Positions 33,964-42,690 of a stretch of 42,727 nucleotides of DNA are shown in pieces; the stretch's first letter is position 1; the number at the start of each line of letters is the position of its first letter. This stretch comes from Paradesertivirga sp966210515 (GTDB taxonomy: Bacteria; Bacteroidota; Bacteroidia; Sphingobacteriales; Sphingobacteriaceae): the NCBI GenBank assembly GCA_966210515.1, contig CBIHLM010000035.1, forward strand, positions 1 to 42,727, read 5' to 3'. The notes under the pieces were generated by a model, which was given only the letters and a program-made list of their open reading frames with translations, did no database searches and was not told the origin of the DNA. A program made the translations under genes and the position numbers.

Positions 33964-34258
33964 CGATGGTTGAATAATTAATGAAACAATAAACTTGCGG
34001 TATTTCTGCCTTTCGACTATTGGGTTCCTCTCAATTCGACTGTCCCCAGATTTGGAAATACCGGATTTGAATTTTGTGATACTTTTATTAACCGATAGCA
34101 TCACTCAACTCAAATGTAGTGTTTTCCATCATTATTCACTATCGCCCTATGATTTTGGAGCAGCTACTAGTCCTGTATTTTCGCCTGTACCCGCTAGAAA
34201 AAGTTCAAACAAAGGAAAACTTAGACCATCATAAAGGTTATTTCATAAATTAACTGTC
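33964..34258. other. Intergenic region with a possible protein-coding remnant
   Basis: About 295 bases between the inhibitor and DUF4230 genes, both leftward. On the minus strand, bases 34147-34240 are open without a start and read LSFPLFELFLAGTGENTG, then LVAAPKS and stop. This looks protein-like. No plus-strand gene is credible here. Confidence 0.3.
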
Positions 34259-34852
34259 TTATTTAAACATTATGCCGACTCTCTTTCCAGAAATATTCTC
34301 CAAAATGGGCTTAAAAATGGTTTGTGCATTCTCTTTAGTTTTACCTAACACATCCATTTCTTTGGCATTTTGAAGTATCTTTTGTTCAGCCAGTTTGTAA
34401 ATATCCTCAATCATTTGCTGCCTGTCGCTCGGCGACCAAACACCTGAAAGTTCATATACTTTAGAGCGTTGGTGATCTAACTTAGAATAACAGATTTCGG
34501 GATTTGGAAGAAAAACAGTTACGGAATCTTTAGTGGATATAATATTCTCTTTTACAACTTTCGTCAGATCAATACAACCGACAACTTCACCCACTGCCAC
34601 GAACAGAATTCTTTTGTCTGGCAATAAGGTCCGTGTAACTTTTTTTTCAATAACATCTTTCATTGAATATTTCACTAATTCGAGTTTTCCCATGTTCGTG
34701 ATTTTTTCAATCATGACATCTTCGGTGATTTCTGTACGTGTAACAAAAAATTGATTCCTGATATAGAAAAACATGAATATCAGAAAAAGAATAGTTGCTA
34801 TTGAAACACCCAGAATTAGTGCCGTACGAAGCTTAAGTATTTTGCTGATCAT
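34259..34852 (-). CDS. DUF4230 domain-containing membrane-anchored protein
   Basis: A 197-residue protein with one N-terminal membrane segment (ALILGVSIATILFLIFMFFYI). The rest matches DUF4230: TNMGKLELVKYSMKDVIEKK, ILFVAVGEVVGCIDLTKV, VTVFLPNPEICYSKLDHQRSKVYE and a C-terminal helical part with LAEQKILQNAKEMDVL. The function is unknown. It follows the small ribosomal protein gene by 23 bases, beyond a terminator, so its transcription may be partly separate. Confidence 0.85.
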   Translation of the reverse strand: MISKILKLRTALILGVSIATILFLIFMFFYIRNQFFVTRTEITEDVMIEKITNMGKLELVKYSMKDVIEKKVTRTLLPDKRILFVAVGEVVGCIDLTKVVKENIISTKDSVTVFLPNPEICYSKLDHQRSKVYELSGVWSPSDRQQMIEDIYKLAEQKILQNAKEMDVLGKTKENAQTIFKPILENISGKRVGIMFK

Positions 34853-34863
34853 AGTTACTAAAC

Positions 34864-34890
34864 GAAAAAAAGCGCCTATTTGGCACTTTT
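34864..34890 (-). terminator. Terminator overlapping the end of the THX gene
   Basis: On the minus strand, AAAAGTGCC pairs with GGCGCTTTT (one G-U pair) over a five-base loop, followed by further Ts (TTTTTTT in all). The stem starts inside the last codons of the THX gene and holds its TAG stop. Confidence 0.8.
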
Positions 34891-35010
34891 CTCAATGTTT
34901 TTTTCATTCTTCTGTACTACTACCGATGGTTTAATGCCATGAGGTCTTTTTTTTCCGAATGATCCGTTAATAATTTTTCCTCGTTTCGATTTGATATCGC
35001 CTTTTCCCAT
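34876..35010 (-). CDS. 30S ribosomal protein THX
   Basis: A 44-residue product: MGKGDIKSKRGKIINGSFGK, then KRPHGIKPSVVVQKN and a basic tail, stop at 34876. This is the THX type of small ribosomal protein, which in Thermus sits in the head of the 30S subunit. The MGKGDxKxxRGKIxxGSxGxxRP pattern is diagnostic. Below 60 codons, it is easy to miss. Thioredoxin reductase lies 54 bases upstream and DUF4230 follows after a terminator. Confidence 0.9.
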   Translation of the reverse strand: MGKGDIKSKRGKIINGSFGKKRPHGIKPSVVVQKNEKNIEKSAK

Positions 35011-35064
35011 AATATTGCTATTTGAGAATGGAACATAAATTCAAATCAAAAGTTTGAGAAAGAT

Positions 35065-36021
35065 TTACTCCGTCATAACATACTCTTTAGCTGCCAGATA
35101 GCGCTCCGCTTCCAGCGCAGCCATACAGCCTGTACCAGCCGCAGTTACTGCTTGACGGTAGATTTTATCCTGAGCATCACCGCAGGCAAAAACGCCTTCA
35201 ATATTAGTTTGAGTTGTTCCGGATTTAGTAATTAGATAACCTGTTTCATCCATTTCCAACCAATCTTTAAAAATGTCTGTATTGGGCTTATGACCAATAG
35301 CAACAAAGAAACCAGTGATGTCCAATAGTTTCTCTTCGTTTGTTTGATTATTAAAAACCTGAATACCTGTAACAGTTTGGCCGTTACCAACAATCTCTTT
35401 TGTTTCCGTATTGTAATGAACTTCGATATTAGGAGTATTTAGCACACGGTGCACCATGGTTTTGGAAGCTCTGAATTCATCACGACGTACCAACAGATGC
35501 ACTTTCTTGCACAATTTAGCTAAATAGGTTGCTTCCTCTGCGGCTGTATCTCCTGCTCCAACAATTGCAACGTCCTGACCTTTAAAAAAGAACCCATCGC
35601 AAACTGCACATGCTGAAACTCCGAAACCATTGTATTTTTGTTCGCTCTCTAAACCCAGCCATTTTGCGGATGCGCCAGTCGCAATAATTACTGTATCAGC
35701 TGTTATTGTTTTATGCTCATCCACAATTACCTTATGAACCGGACCTGTGAAATCTACAGAAGTAATATATCCAAAGCGAATATCGGTACCAAACCGTTCT
35801 GCCTGCTTGCGGAAATCTTCCATCATTTCCGGACCTAAAATACCTTCAGGGTAGCCTGGAAAATTCTCCACATCAGTAGTTTGAGTGAGCTGACCACCCG
35901 GGACGATTCCGGTATATAAAACAGGTTTTAAATCTGCTCGGGCAGCATAAACGGCAGCTGTATATCCTGCCGGGCCTGAACCAATAATTAAACAATGAAC
36001 GTGTTCTGTTACTTCTGACAT
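35065..36021 (-). CDS. trxB: Thioredoxin-disulfide reductase
   Basis: A 318-residue flavoprotein that reduces thioredoxin with NADPH. FAD-binding GSGPAGYTAA is at 14-23, the redox-active disulfide CAVC at 138-141, NADPH-binding AIVGAGDTAAEEA just behind it and GVFACGDAQDKIYRQAVTAAGTG near the end. I chose the ATG at 36021 rather than an in-frame one at 36075. The latter lies upstream of the -7 element at 36042-36049 and adds 18 unlikely residues. Confidence 0.96.
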   Translation of the reverse strand: MSEVTEHVHCLIIGSGPAGYTAAVYAARADLKPVLYTGIVPGGQLTQTTDVENFPGYPEGILGPEMMEDFRKQAERFGTDIRFGYITSVDFTGPVHKVIVDEHKTITADTVIIATGASAKWLGLESEQKYNGFGVSACAVCDGFFFKGQDVAIVGAGDTAAEEATYLAKLCKKVHLLVRRDEFRASKTMVHRVLNTPNIEVHYNTETKEIVGNGQTVTGIQVFNNQTNEEKLLDITGFFVAIGHKPNTDIFKDWLEMDETGYLITKSGTTQTNIEGVFACGDAQDKIYRQAVTAAGTGCMAALEAERYLAAKEYVMTE

Positions 36022-36041
36022 TTGATGAAATTTCAAGGAGA

Positions 36042-36072
36042 CAAATCTAATGCTTTGTCCTATCACTGACAA
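36042..36072 (-). promoter_or_regulatory. Promoter of trxB
   Basis: On the minus strand: TTG (36072-36070), 20 bases, TAGATTTG (36049-36042), an exact TAnnTTTG. Transcription would start near 36035 with a short leader to the ATG at 36021. Confidence 0.6.
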
Positions 36073-36098
36073 CACACATTTATCAGTATAAATTCAAT

Positions 36099-36656
36099 TT
36101 AGCGCAGAGGAGACTGATCGATTCCGTTAATATCGAGTCCGAATAAGGAAGATTTATTGAGATTGGCTTGAACCTGCCAGTAATTACTGCCACCATTTAA
36201 CACAAGTACCGCCCCTTTTAACCAATTTGGCACTTCTTTAGATAGCGATTTATAATTGGCTTTTAATAAGAAGCTTATGTAAACAACCTTTTCTCCGGCT
36301 GATGTATAATATCCAAAATATTGCCTAACGAAAGACTTTAAATTGTCGTGAATAATAGGCCCTTTATCTCCACCTTGATTTTTCTGTAAAGAGTTGACCG
36401 ATTTTATTTCCTTAAGCAGAAGCAACTCAGCACATTCAATTTCCCTTTCTGTAGGTGTGAATCTTTTTTCTACAACATCATCGGACAGGAACGGGAAGGC
36501 GAAATCCTTAGAAAATACAACCCCTTCAAAATCGGTGCCTTTGACATAAGTTAGAGAAGAGGAGCGTTTCTCTGAGAATGAAATTTTTTGAGCTTGTACC
36601 TCGAATAATGTCAGACATAAAAGTAATCCAGCACAGCATATCCATCTCATACGCAA
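36099..36656 (-). CDS. Exported hypothetical protein
   Basis: A 185-residue protein with a signal peptide (MRMRWICCAGLLLCLTLFEVQA), probably cleaved before QKIS. The ATG two codons further in (36650) is an equal start. The rest contains TPTEREIECAELLLLKEIKSVNSL, FVRQYFGYYTSAGEKVVYISFLLKA and a final VLVLNGGSNYWQVQANLN. No family is recognised, and it is probably periplasmic. It stands alone between trxB and the acyl-CoA carboxylase gene, on the same strand. Confidence 0.72.
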   Translation of the reverse strand: MRMRWICCAGLLLCLTLFEVQAQKISFSEKRSSSLTYVKGTDFEGVVFSKDFAFPFLSDDVVEKRFTPTEREIECAELLLLKEIKSVNSLQKNQGGDKGPIIHDNLKSFVRQYFGYYTSAGEKVVYISFLLKANYKSLSKEVPNWLKGAVLVLNGGSNYWQVQANLNKSSLFGLDINGIDQSPLR

Positions 36657-36695
36657 AAAAACGAATGTTAATTTGAAATAGTATTCGAAGCTGAA

Positions 36696-38324
36696 TTATG
36701 TCTGAATAATGCCTGCGTTAAAGCGCTTGGTGATAGGCGATTGATTGGCAGCTTCAATTCCCATAGAAATTACTTTCCTGGTTTCCAGAGGATCGATAAT
36801 ACCATCGACCCAAAGCCTGGCTGCTGCATAATATGGTGTGGTTTGCTGATTATACCTATCTGTAATTTCTTTTAATAGTTCATCCTCCTTTTCAGGAGTA
36901 ATAATTTCGCCTTTCGCTTTCAAAGCCGACTCCTGTATTTGCAACAAGGTTTTTGCGGCCTGCGAACCTCCCATTACTGCAATTTTAGCCGAGGGCCATG
37001 CAAAAATCAACCTCGGATCATAGGCTTTACCACACATGGCATAGTTGCCCGCTCCATACGAATTACCAATTATAATGGTAAACTTAGGAACAACCGAATT
37101 AGCGACCACATTGACCATTTTTGCACCATCTTTGATGATTCCGCCTTGTTCAGAACGTGTTCCGACCATAAACCCAGTAACGTCCTGCAAAAACACTAAT
37201 GGGATTTTCTTTTGATTACAATTCATTATAAAACGGCTTGCTTTATCGGCCGAATCAGAATAAATTACGCCCCCGAACTGCATTTCTCCTTTCCCGGATT
37301 TTATAACTTTTCGTTGATTGGCGACAATTCCAACTGCCCAACCTTCAATTCGGCCTAATCCGCAGATTATGCTTTGGCCGTATAGCTGTTTGTATTCTTC
37401 AAAATCGGAATTATCTACAAGGCGATGAATAATCTCCAGCATGTCGTAGGGCTTTTCGCGATTATCGGGCAACAAGCCGTAAATATCCCCGGGTTCTTTT
37501 ACAGGAGCAGTAGCTTGAATTCTATCGAAACCGGCATTTAAAGGAGCGCCAAGTTTACTCATAATATTTTTGATAGAATCCAGGCAAGCCCGATCATTAG
37601 GATGCTTATAATCCGTTACGCCAGAAATCTCACAATGCGTAGTTGCGCCGCCGAGGGTTTCATTATCCACGTCTTCTCCAATAGCTGACTTGACCAAGTA
37701 ACTTCCTGCCAGGAAAACGGAACCTGTTCCATCGACAATCATTGCCTCATCGCTCATTATAGGTAAATAAGCTCCGCCTGCCACGCAGGATCCCATAATT
37801 GCTGAAATCTGAACAATACCTTCGCTGCTCATCACCGCATTATTCCTGAATATCCTTCCAAAGTGTTCTTTATCAGGAAAAATTTCATCCTGTAAAGGCA
37901 AAAACACTCCGGCCGAGTCAACCAGATAAATAATAGGCAGGCGATTTTCTATGGCGATCTCTTGTGCGCGAAGATTTTTTTTTGCTGTTATCGGAAACCA
38001 CGCTCCTGCTTTAACAGTAGCATCATTTGCCACGATAACACATTCCCGGCCAGAAACATAAGCGATTCCGGTTATTACGCCACCTGACGGGCATCCACCA
38101 TATTCCTGGTACATTCCTTCGCCTGCAAATGCGCCTATTTCTAACCATGGACGATTATCATCGATAAGATAAGAAACTCTCTCCCGTGCTAAAAGCTTCC
38201 CTTTTTCTTTTTGCTTAGCTGCGGCTTTTTCTCCACCTCCAGAATAAATAGTTTTAAGGCGATCCTTTAGTTCAAAAAGGTGGTGTTTATTAATATCCTC
38301 GTTTCTGTTAAATCCTATATCCAT
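36696..38324 (-). CDS. Acyl-CoA carboxylase carboxyltransferase subunit (methylcrotonyl/propionyl-CoA type)
   Basis: A 542-residue carboxyltransferase of the biotin-dependent acyl-CoA carboxylases. The segments EHFGRIFRNNAVMSSEGIVQISAIMGSCVAGGAYLPIMSDE, GQSIICGLGRIEG and NVVANSVVPKFTIIIGNSYGAGNYAMCGKAYDPR fit the methylcrotonyl-CoA carboxylase beta type better than propionyl-CoA. It moves carboxyl from biotin to the acyl-CoA in the cytoplasm. The biotin carboxylase/carrier partner is not in the window, so the subunit is encoded apart from it. The ATG at 38324 follows a purine-rich stretch. Confidence 0.88.
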   Translation of the reverse strand: MDIGFNRNEDINKHHLFELKDRLKTIYSGGGEKAAAKQKEKGKLLARERVSYLIDDNRPWLEIGAFAGEGMYQEYGGCPSGGVITGIAYVSGRECVIVANDATVKAGAWFPITAKKNLRAQEIAIENRLPIIYLVDSAGVFLPLQDEIFPDKEHFGRIFRNNAVMSSEGIVQISAIMGSCVAGGAYLPIMSDEAMIVDGTGSVFLAGSYLVKSAIGEDVDNETLGGATTHCEISGVTDYKHPNDRACLDSIKNIMSKLGAPLNAGFDRIQATAPVKEPGDIYGLLPDNREKPYDMLEIIHRLVDNSDFEEYKQLYGQSIICGLGRIEGWAVGIVANQRKVIKSGKGEMQFGGVIYSDSADKASRFIMNCNQKKIPLVFLQDVTGFMVGTRSEQGGIIKDGAKMVNVVANSVVPKFTIIIGNSYGAGNYAMCGKAYDPRLIFAWPSAKIAVMGGSQAAKTLLQIQESALKAKGEIITPEKEDELLKEITDRYNQQTTPYYAAARLWVDGIIDPLETRKVISMGIEAANQSPITKRFNAGIIQT

Positions 38325-38350
38325 GGAGGAGTGTTTGATAATTTAAAGTA

Positions 38351-38388
38351 AACATAAATATCGTTAATAGGTTAACGACATTTATGTT
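38351..38388. terminator. Long palindrome between chrA and the carboxylase gene
   Basis: AACATAAATATCGTTAA (38351-38367) and TTAACGACATTTATGTT (38372-38388) pair with one mismatch. The structure reaches the chrA stop codon (38390-38388). The following bases are AT-rich but have no T-run of four or more. It probably ends or attenuates the chrA transcript. Confidence 0.55.
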
Positions 38389-39551
38389 CAAAAACTTTTA
38401 ATTATTATTCCTGCGATTGCAGCAATTAGAATAATATAAGGTTCCTGTACTTTCTTAAGGTAAATTAGAACCAGCACCGATATAATTGCAATTAAGCCAG
38501 TAGGAATATCAATGATTGAACGCAAACCAATCACAATAACTGCGCCAACCAAAGCACCAATAACAGCGGCAGTTATGCCATCAACAAACGCTTTTATACT
38601 TTCGTTTCTGGCTATTTTTTTAAAAGATGGTGCGAGGGCAACAGTAAAAACATAGCAAGGCAAAAAAGTAGCTGCGGCAGCAGCAACTGCACCGGGGAAA
38701 CCTGCAACAAGATAGCCTATAAATCCTACAGTAATCACTACCGGGCCCGGAGTTACCATAGCGACAGCAACCGCATCAAGAAATTGATTCTCTGTTAGCC
38801 AATGAAATTGCTCCACTACACCGGCATGGAGGAACGGTACGATTGCAAGTCCGCTTCCAAACACAAAAGCACCGGCTTTGGCAAAAAACAACGCTATATC
38901 CTTCAATGAACCAGGGTCATATCGCCAAAAGCCAATTCCACCTAAAATAACCAACGACGCTGTTTGTGGTTTTCTTAACCACTGAGGTGGTGCTTTAATA
39001 ACCATATAAATCAGGCCCGCGGCTACAAATAGTAAAACCTCCTCCCTGCGGGTAATGACAGTAACAACTATTCCGATTACGTAAAAAAACCAAAGGAGCC
39101 ATTTAGATTTTATGGCATGTATCTCAAATTTGCTTATTGATTTCAATGTAAGTTTATAGGCACTCACGCCAATAATTCCAATTACCGACGCACCAACTCC
39201 GTAAAACACCGACTGCATTAGTGGAATACCACTATAGAGCTTGTAAACTATACCCAACAAAACAACCATTATGAAAGATGGAAGCACGAAAGCGATACCA
39301 GCTAATGTTGCCCCCAGTATTCCATAATGCACAAAGCCAATGTAAATACCTAGCTGCGCTGCAAGCGGACCAGGTGCCAGCTGAGCGAGTGCCAATCCCT
39401 CTTTATATTCTTCTTCGGTAATCCACTGTTTCTTTTCTACCAAATCCCGGTGCATATACCCCACCAGCGCCACGGGACCGCCAAAGCCCCATGTGCCTAG
39501 TTTAAGGAAGTAAATTATTAAATCCTTTAATGAGTATTGTTTAGCGTTCAT
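38388..39551 (-). CDS. chrA: Chromate transporter ChrA, two-domain form
   Basis: A 387-residue inner-membrane protein of the CHR superfamily with two homologous halves. Each half has the signature pair: FGGPVALVGYMHRDLVE with LAPGPLAAQLGIYIGF in the first, FGSGLAIVPFLHAGVVE with VTPGPVVITVGFIGY in the second. Around ten to twelve membrane segments are visible. It exports chromate; many CHR homologues have not been tested. A hairpin lies just upstream of the start (39559-39581). Length fits the long-chain type. Confidence 0.92.
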   Translation of the reverse strand: MNAKQYSLKDLIIYFLKLGTWGFGGPVALVGYMHRDLVEKKQWITEEEYKEGLALAQLAPGPLAAQLGIYIGFVHYGILGATLAGIAFVLPSFIMVVLLGIVYKLYSGIPLMQSVFYGVGASVIGIIGVSAYKLTLKSISKFEIHAIKSKWLLWFFYVIGIVVTVITRREEVLLFVAAGLIYMVIKAPPQWLRKPQTASLVILGGIGFWRYDPGSLKDIALFFAKAGAFVFGSGLAIVPFLHAGVVEQFHWLTENQFLDAVAVAMVTPGPVVITVGFIGYLVAGFPGAVAAAAATFLPCYVFTVALAPSFKKIARNESIKAFVDGITAAVIGALVGAVIVIGLRSIIDIPTGLIAIISVLVLIYLKKVQEPYIILIAAIAGIIIKSF

Positions 39552-39558
39552 AAAAGTT

Positions 39559-39581
39559 CTGCATTTGCTTTATAAATGCAG
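39559..39581. promoter_or_regulatory. Inverted repeat directly upstream of chrA
   Basis: CTGCATTT-GCTTTAT-AAATGCAG is a perfect 8-bp inverted repeat that ends eight bases before the chrA ATG. It could be an operator or a leader hairpin. No TAnnTTTG was found nearby. Confidence 0.45.
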
Positions 39582-39643
39582 GATTAGACAATGCTATAAA
39601 AATTCCTTGACAAGTAGAATTTTGAGAGTGTAAATTCCTTTAA

Positions 39644-39663
39644 GGTGGCCTTTGCCGGCCACC
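39644..39663 (-). terminator. GC-rich hairpin after the TonB receptor gene
   Basis: GGTGGCC-GGCAAA-GGCCACC read on the minus strand, a perfect seven-pair stem about 40 bases past the receptor stop. Only a weak T-rich tract follows. Confidence 0.55.
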
Positions 39664-39702
39664 GTATTGATCGAAACGGACATTTATCGACAACGAAGGC
39701 TA

Positions 39703-42627
39703 TTATTTCTGTAATAATCCTTCGAACGTAAGAGCAACATAATACAGGCCTCCGATCGTTGGACCGCCAGCATATTGAATATAAGTTTTGTTGAAAATAT
39801 TGGTGCCACCCACCTTAATTGTTGACTTAGATGGCTTAATCTTATAAGAAACCTGTGCGTCAAATGTACTGTATGCTGGTACAGCTCCGCTAACCAGCGG
39901 GCTTTCCCAATCGAATTTATCCTGCCATCTCCAAACAATGTTAAAACCCAGATCTTTGATAATTTCGCGATTTCCGAAAGAAAGGTTAGTAGCCCAGGCA
40001 GGAGTGTTAAACCCGGTTACAAACACGTCTTTCTGCTTATTTTCACTTATTGTATTATAATTTACGTTCCCGTTAAGAGTATATTTTTTATAAAAGTTAT
40101 ACGTCAATCCCAGCGAAGAACCATAGTTATTATACTTATTTTTAGCGTTTGTATACACCCTGTACCTTGTCTGTTGTGATCTGTTTGCGGCTATCATGGC
40201 AATAACAGCTTCATCGGTTCCAACCAAAACGGTGTTGGCTTTTGGAACCGATACTTCTACTTGTCCAAGAAAACCGTCGTATTCATTGCTATACGCATCA
40301 ACGTCAATAACCAGTTTATTATTCAACAATACACTTTTATAGCCTACTTCAAATGAGTTAATTCGTTCTGGTCTGGTAGGCGACAGACTTGTAACTTCCA
40401 ATAAGGCTCTATTTTTTAAAGCCGCATCATTACTGGATAAACCTGCGGCAACATCTTTATTTACAGCAGCATTAAAAGTATTAACAGAGTTAAGCGTGTA
40501 CGAATTGTCCAGGTAACCGAGGCCCTCATTGATATACGATAGACCACCTACCCTTCTTATATTTCCGTTATTCACGAATGAAATCGCTTCAAATAAAGCT
40601 GGAAAACGAAAGCCGTTTTGAATGGAAGTCCGGAAATTGTGCTTTTGTGCGAGCGTATAAACGGCCGCAACTCTTGGATTTATTTTAGGGTCAAATTCAG
40701 GATTGTAATCCACACGTACTGAACCAAATAACTTTAATCGATCCTGAAATAAGGATTTAGTAAGTTGAGTAAAACCTCCGAACTTTTTGTAATATACATT
40801 ATCACCAAAGCTACCATCAGCTATCGGTTTATTTCTTTCAGATGCCGGTCTGGAAAAATCAACGAAATTATTTCCATCAGGAACTACCTCATAAATTCTT
40901 GCGTCAGCTCCAAGCAACAAGCCAAAAGATTTTATTTTATCTGAAAGATCCCATTGTGCGTCTGTATGATATGTATGACTTATCTGTTTCAGTAGTGAAC
41001 CGCCGGTTTCAGGAGCATCACCGCCAACCACTGAACGATGATCCCAGTTGTTAATGCTTCGAATGGTCTTTAACAATGAATTAAACTCTGGAGTACGTGG
41101 TTCTACCCTACTGGCATCTGCTGCTATTCTTGCATTTCTTAAGGCTTGATCTAAAGGAACGCCCTCGTTAATATCCGTCTGAAGCGAAGTTTTGAACTTA
41201 GCCCCCCAAACCGCATTGGTTCCGCCACTTGTGATATCAAGGTTATCTACCGTAGGTTTAAGGTTATAGGAATCACCGGTATTCTCAAGAGAAACATATG
41301 AACGAACGAAATAATTTGCCCCTTTCAGTTCTAATTTGTGATTTTGAACTACGACGTTATCAAGCTGAATTTTATTACCACGTTGAAATACCCCATCCAT
41401 CTTGCCCACGCGGTAACCATAAGATAATTCAGCCTTTTCATTCAACCTATAATGCAGGCCCATATCAACTTTCAGATTATCAACTATGGGATTAATGACA
41501 TCTTTTTCCCAATAACCGGTACGTCTGACAATGATACTTTGGTTCCCTGTTTTTCCCGGAATACCTGTTAATCCGCCGATGGTTACAGCGTTGCTTCCTC
41601 CATCATCACCATATTTGTTCCAGGCATCGTAAGCCGGATTATTTTCAGCGCCCGCCAGATCAGGAAAGGACGGATTAGCGGTATTGAGATTATTCGGATT
41701 TTGATCGAGTCTGGTGTCAGACAGCCAATCTGTTCCTCGCATATAGCTTCCGTTGATCTTAAAAGCCCATTTATTATTAAATGCTTTCGCATACCTTACA
41801 GCAGTCTCGGTAAGGTTTCCTAACTCCCTGCCAGTGCCTCCAATATGATTTAAACCATTTTTAGTATAGACGCTTAAACCCTGGTACAAGAAAGGACTTT
41901 TAGTTAAAAGGTTGGCCATTCCGTTTATAGCGTTCATACCGTAAAGCGCAGATGCGGCACCGGGTGTAATTTCTACACTGGCAATATCTAATTCCGTGGG
42001 ACCAATAGCATTTCCCAACGGAACTCCGAGCGTAGCAGCCTGCATATCGATACCATCTACTAGCTGCATAAAACGGAAGTTATTGGGTATATTGAACCCG
42101 CGGGTATTCGGCACTTTAAATGTTAAGCTTGAAGTCGTCATTTGTACTCCCTTAACATTTTCGAAAGCATCGTAAAATGATGGCGCAGGAGTCTCTCGTA
42201 TAGCCCTTATGTCTAATTTCTCGATAGCAACGGGCGATTTAAGAATACTTTCTGACACCCGGGATGCTGTAACAACTACTTCTCTGCCTAAAATAGTCTG
42301 AGTTACGAGAGAAATATTTAAGTTAGATTCGGGCCCTTTCACTTCAAATTCCTGAGGTTCAAATCCGATACTTGTAAAGATTAGTGTAAAAGGATATTTG
42401 GCACGGGTTTGTAGCTTAAAGTTCCCTTTTGAATCTGTCGCTGTTCCGGAAACGGTTCCTTTTACTGTTACATTTACTCCAAGTAAAGGTTCTTTAGAAT
42501 CCTGTTGGACGATTGTCCCGGAAACAATAATAAAATTATTCCCTTGGGCATAAGACTGAGAATAAAACAGTGACAGTAATAAAAGTAAATGGAAAATTAT
42601 GCGATTTGATGATGTAAAAATATTCAT
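39703..42627 (-). CDS. TonB-dependent receptor with CarboxypepD-like N-terminal domain
   Basis: A 974-residue outer-membrane receptor. A signal peptide ends at SYAQG. Residues about 30-115 are a carboxypeptidase-regulatory-like Ig domain (VSGTIVQQDSKEPLLGVNV, GTATDSKGNFKL). The plug follows (GREVVVTASRVSE, VPNTRGFNIPNNFRFMQLVDGIDM, ITPGAASALYGMNAINGMANLLTK), then the long 22-strand barrel, ending in GGLYYVALTFEGLLQ. No SusD-like lipoprotein is adjacent, so it is not a classic polysaccharide locus. The plug sequence is closer to iron/cobalamin or peptide-type receptors, but the substrate is not known. The last visible strand does not end in Phe. Confidence 0.93.
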   Translation of the reverse strand: MNIFTSSNRIIFHLLLLLSLFYSQSYAQGNNFIIVSGTIVQQDSKEPLLGVNVTVKGTVSGTATDSKGNFKLQTRAKYPFTLIFTSIGFEPQEFEVKGPESNLNISLVTQTILGREVVVTASRVSESILKSPVAIEKLDIRAIRETPAPSFYDAFENVKGVQMTTSSLTFKVPNTRGFNIPNNFRFMQLVDGIDMQAATLGVPLGNAIGPTELDIASVEITPGAASALYGMNAINGMANLLTKSPFLYQGLSVYTKNGLNHIGGTGRELGNLTETAVRYAKAFNNKWAFKINGSYMRGTDWLSDTRLDQNPNNLNTANPSFPDLAGAENNPAYDAWNKYGDDGGSNAVTIGGLTGIPGKTGNQSIIVRRTGYWEKDVINPIVDNLKVDMGLHYRLNEKAELSYGYRVGKMDGVFQRGNKIQLDNVVVQNHKLELKGANYFVRSYVSLENTGDSYNLKPTVDNLDITSGGTNAVWGAKFKTSLQTDINEGVPLDQALRNARIAADASRVEPRTPEFNSLLKTIRSINNWDHRSVVGGDAPETGGSLLKQISHTYHTDAQWDLSDKIKSFGLLLGADARIYEVVPDGNNFVDFSRPASERNKPIADGSFGDNVYYKKFGGFTQLTKSLFQDRLKLFGSVRVDYNPEFDPKINPRVAAVYTLAQKHNFRTSIQNGFRFPALFEAISFVNNGNIRRVGGLSYINEGLGYLDNSYTLNSVNTFNAAVNKDVAAGLSSNDAALKNRALLEVTSLSPTRPERINSFEVGYKSVLLNNKLVIDVDAYSNEYDGFLGQVEVSVPKANTVLVGTDEAVIAMIAANRSQQTRYRVYTNAKNKYNNYGSSLGLTYNFYKKYTLNGNVNYNTISENKQKDVFVTGFNTPAWATNLSFGNREIIKDLGFNIVWRWQDKFDWESPLVSGAVPAYSTFDAQVSYKIKPSKSTIKVGGTNIFNKTYIQYAGGPTIGGLYYVALTFEGLLQK

Positions 42628-42664
42628 GTTTTATTTAATGTTTTTAGTTCGAAATACTGTGTTG

Positions 42665-42690
42665 ATTGTTGCAGTCTGATTCACAACAAT
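42665..42690. promoter_or_regulatory. Inverted repeat upstream of the TonB receptor gene
   Basis: ATTGTTG (42665-42671) and CAACAAT (42684-42690) form a perfect seven-base inverted repeat with a 12-base spacer, 38 bases upstream of the start. It may be an operator; no -7 element of good quality is visible. Confidence 0.35.

Noticed and set aside
33995..34234. 79-codon plus-strand frame between the inhibitor and DUF4230 genes
   Set aside because: Ser/Pro/Leu-rich translation; the minus-strand reading of the same bases looks more protein-like.
39703..42627. Polysaccharide utilisation locus around the TonB receptor
   Set aside because: No SusD-like lipoprotein and no glycoside hydrolase next to the receptor.
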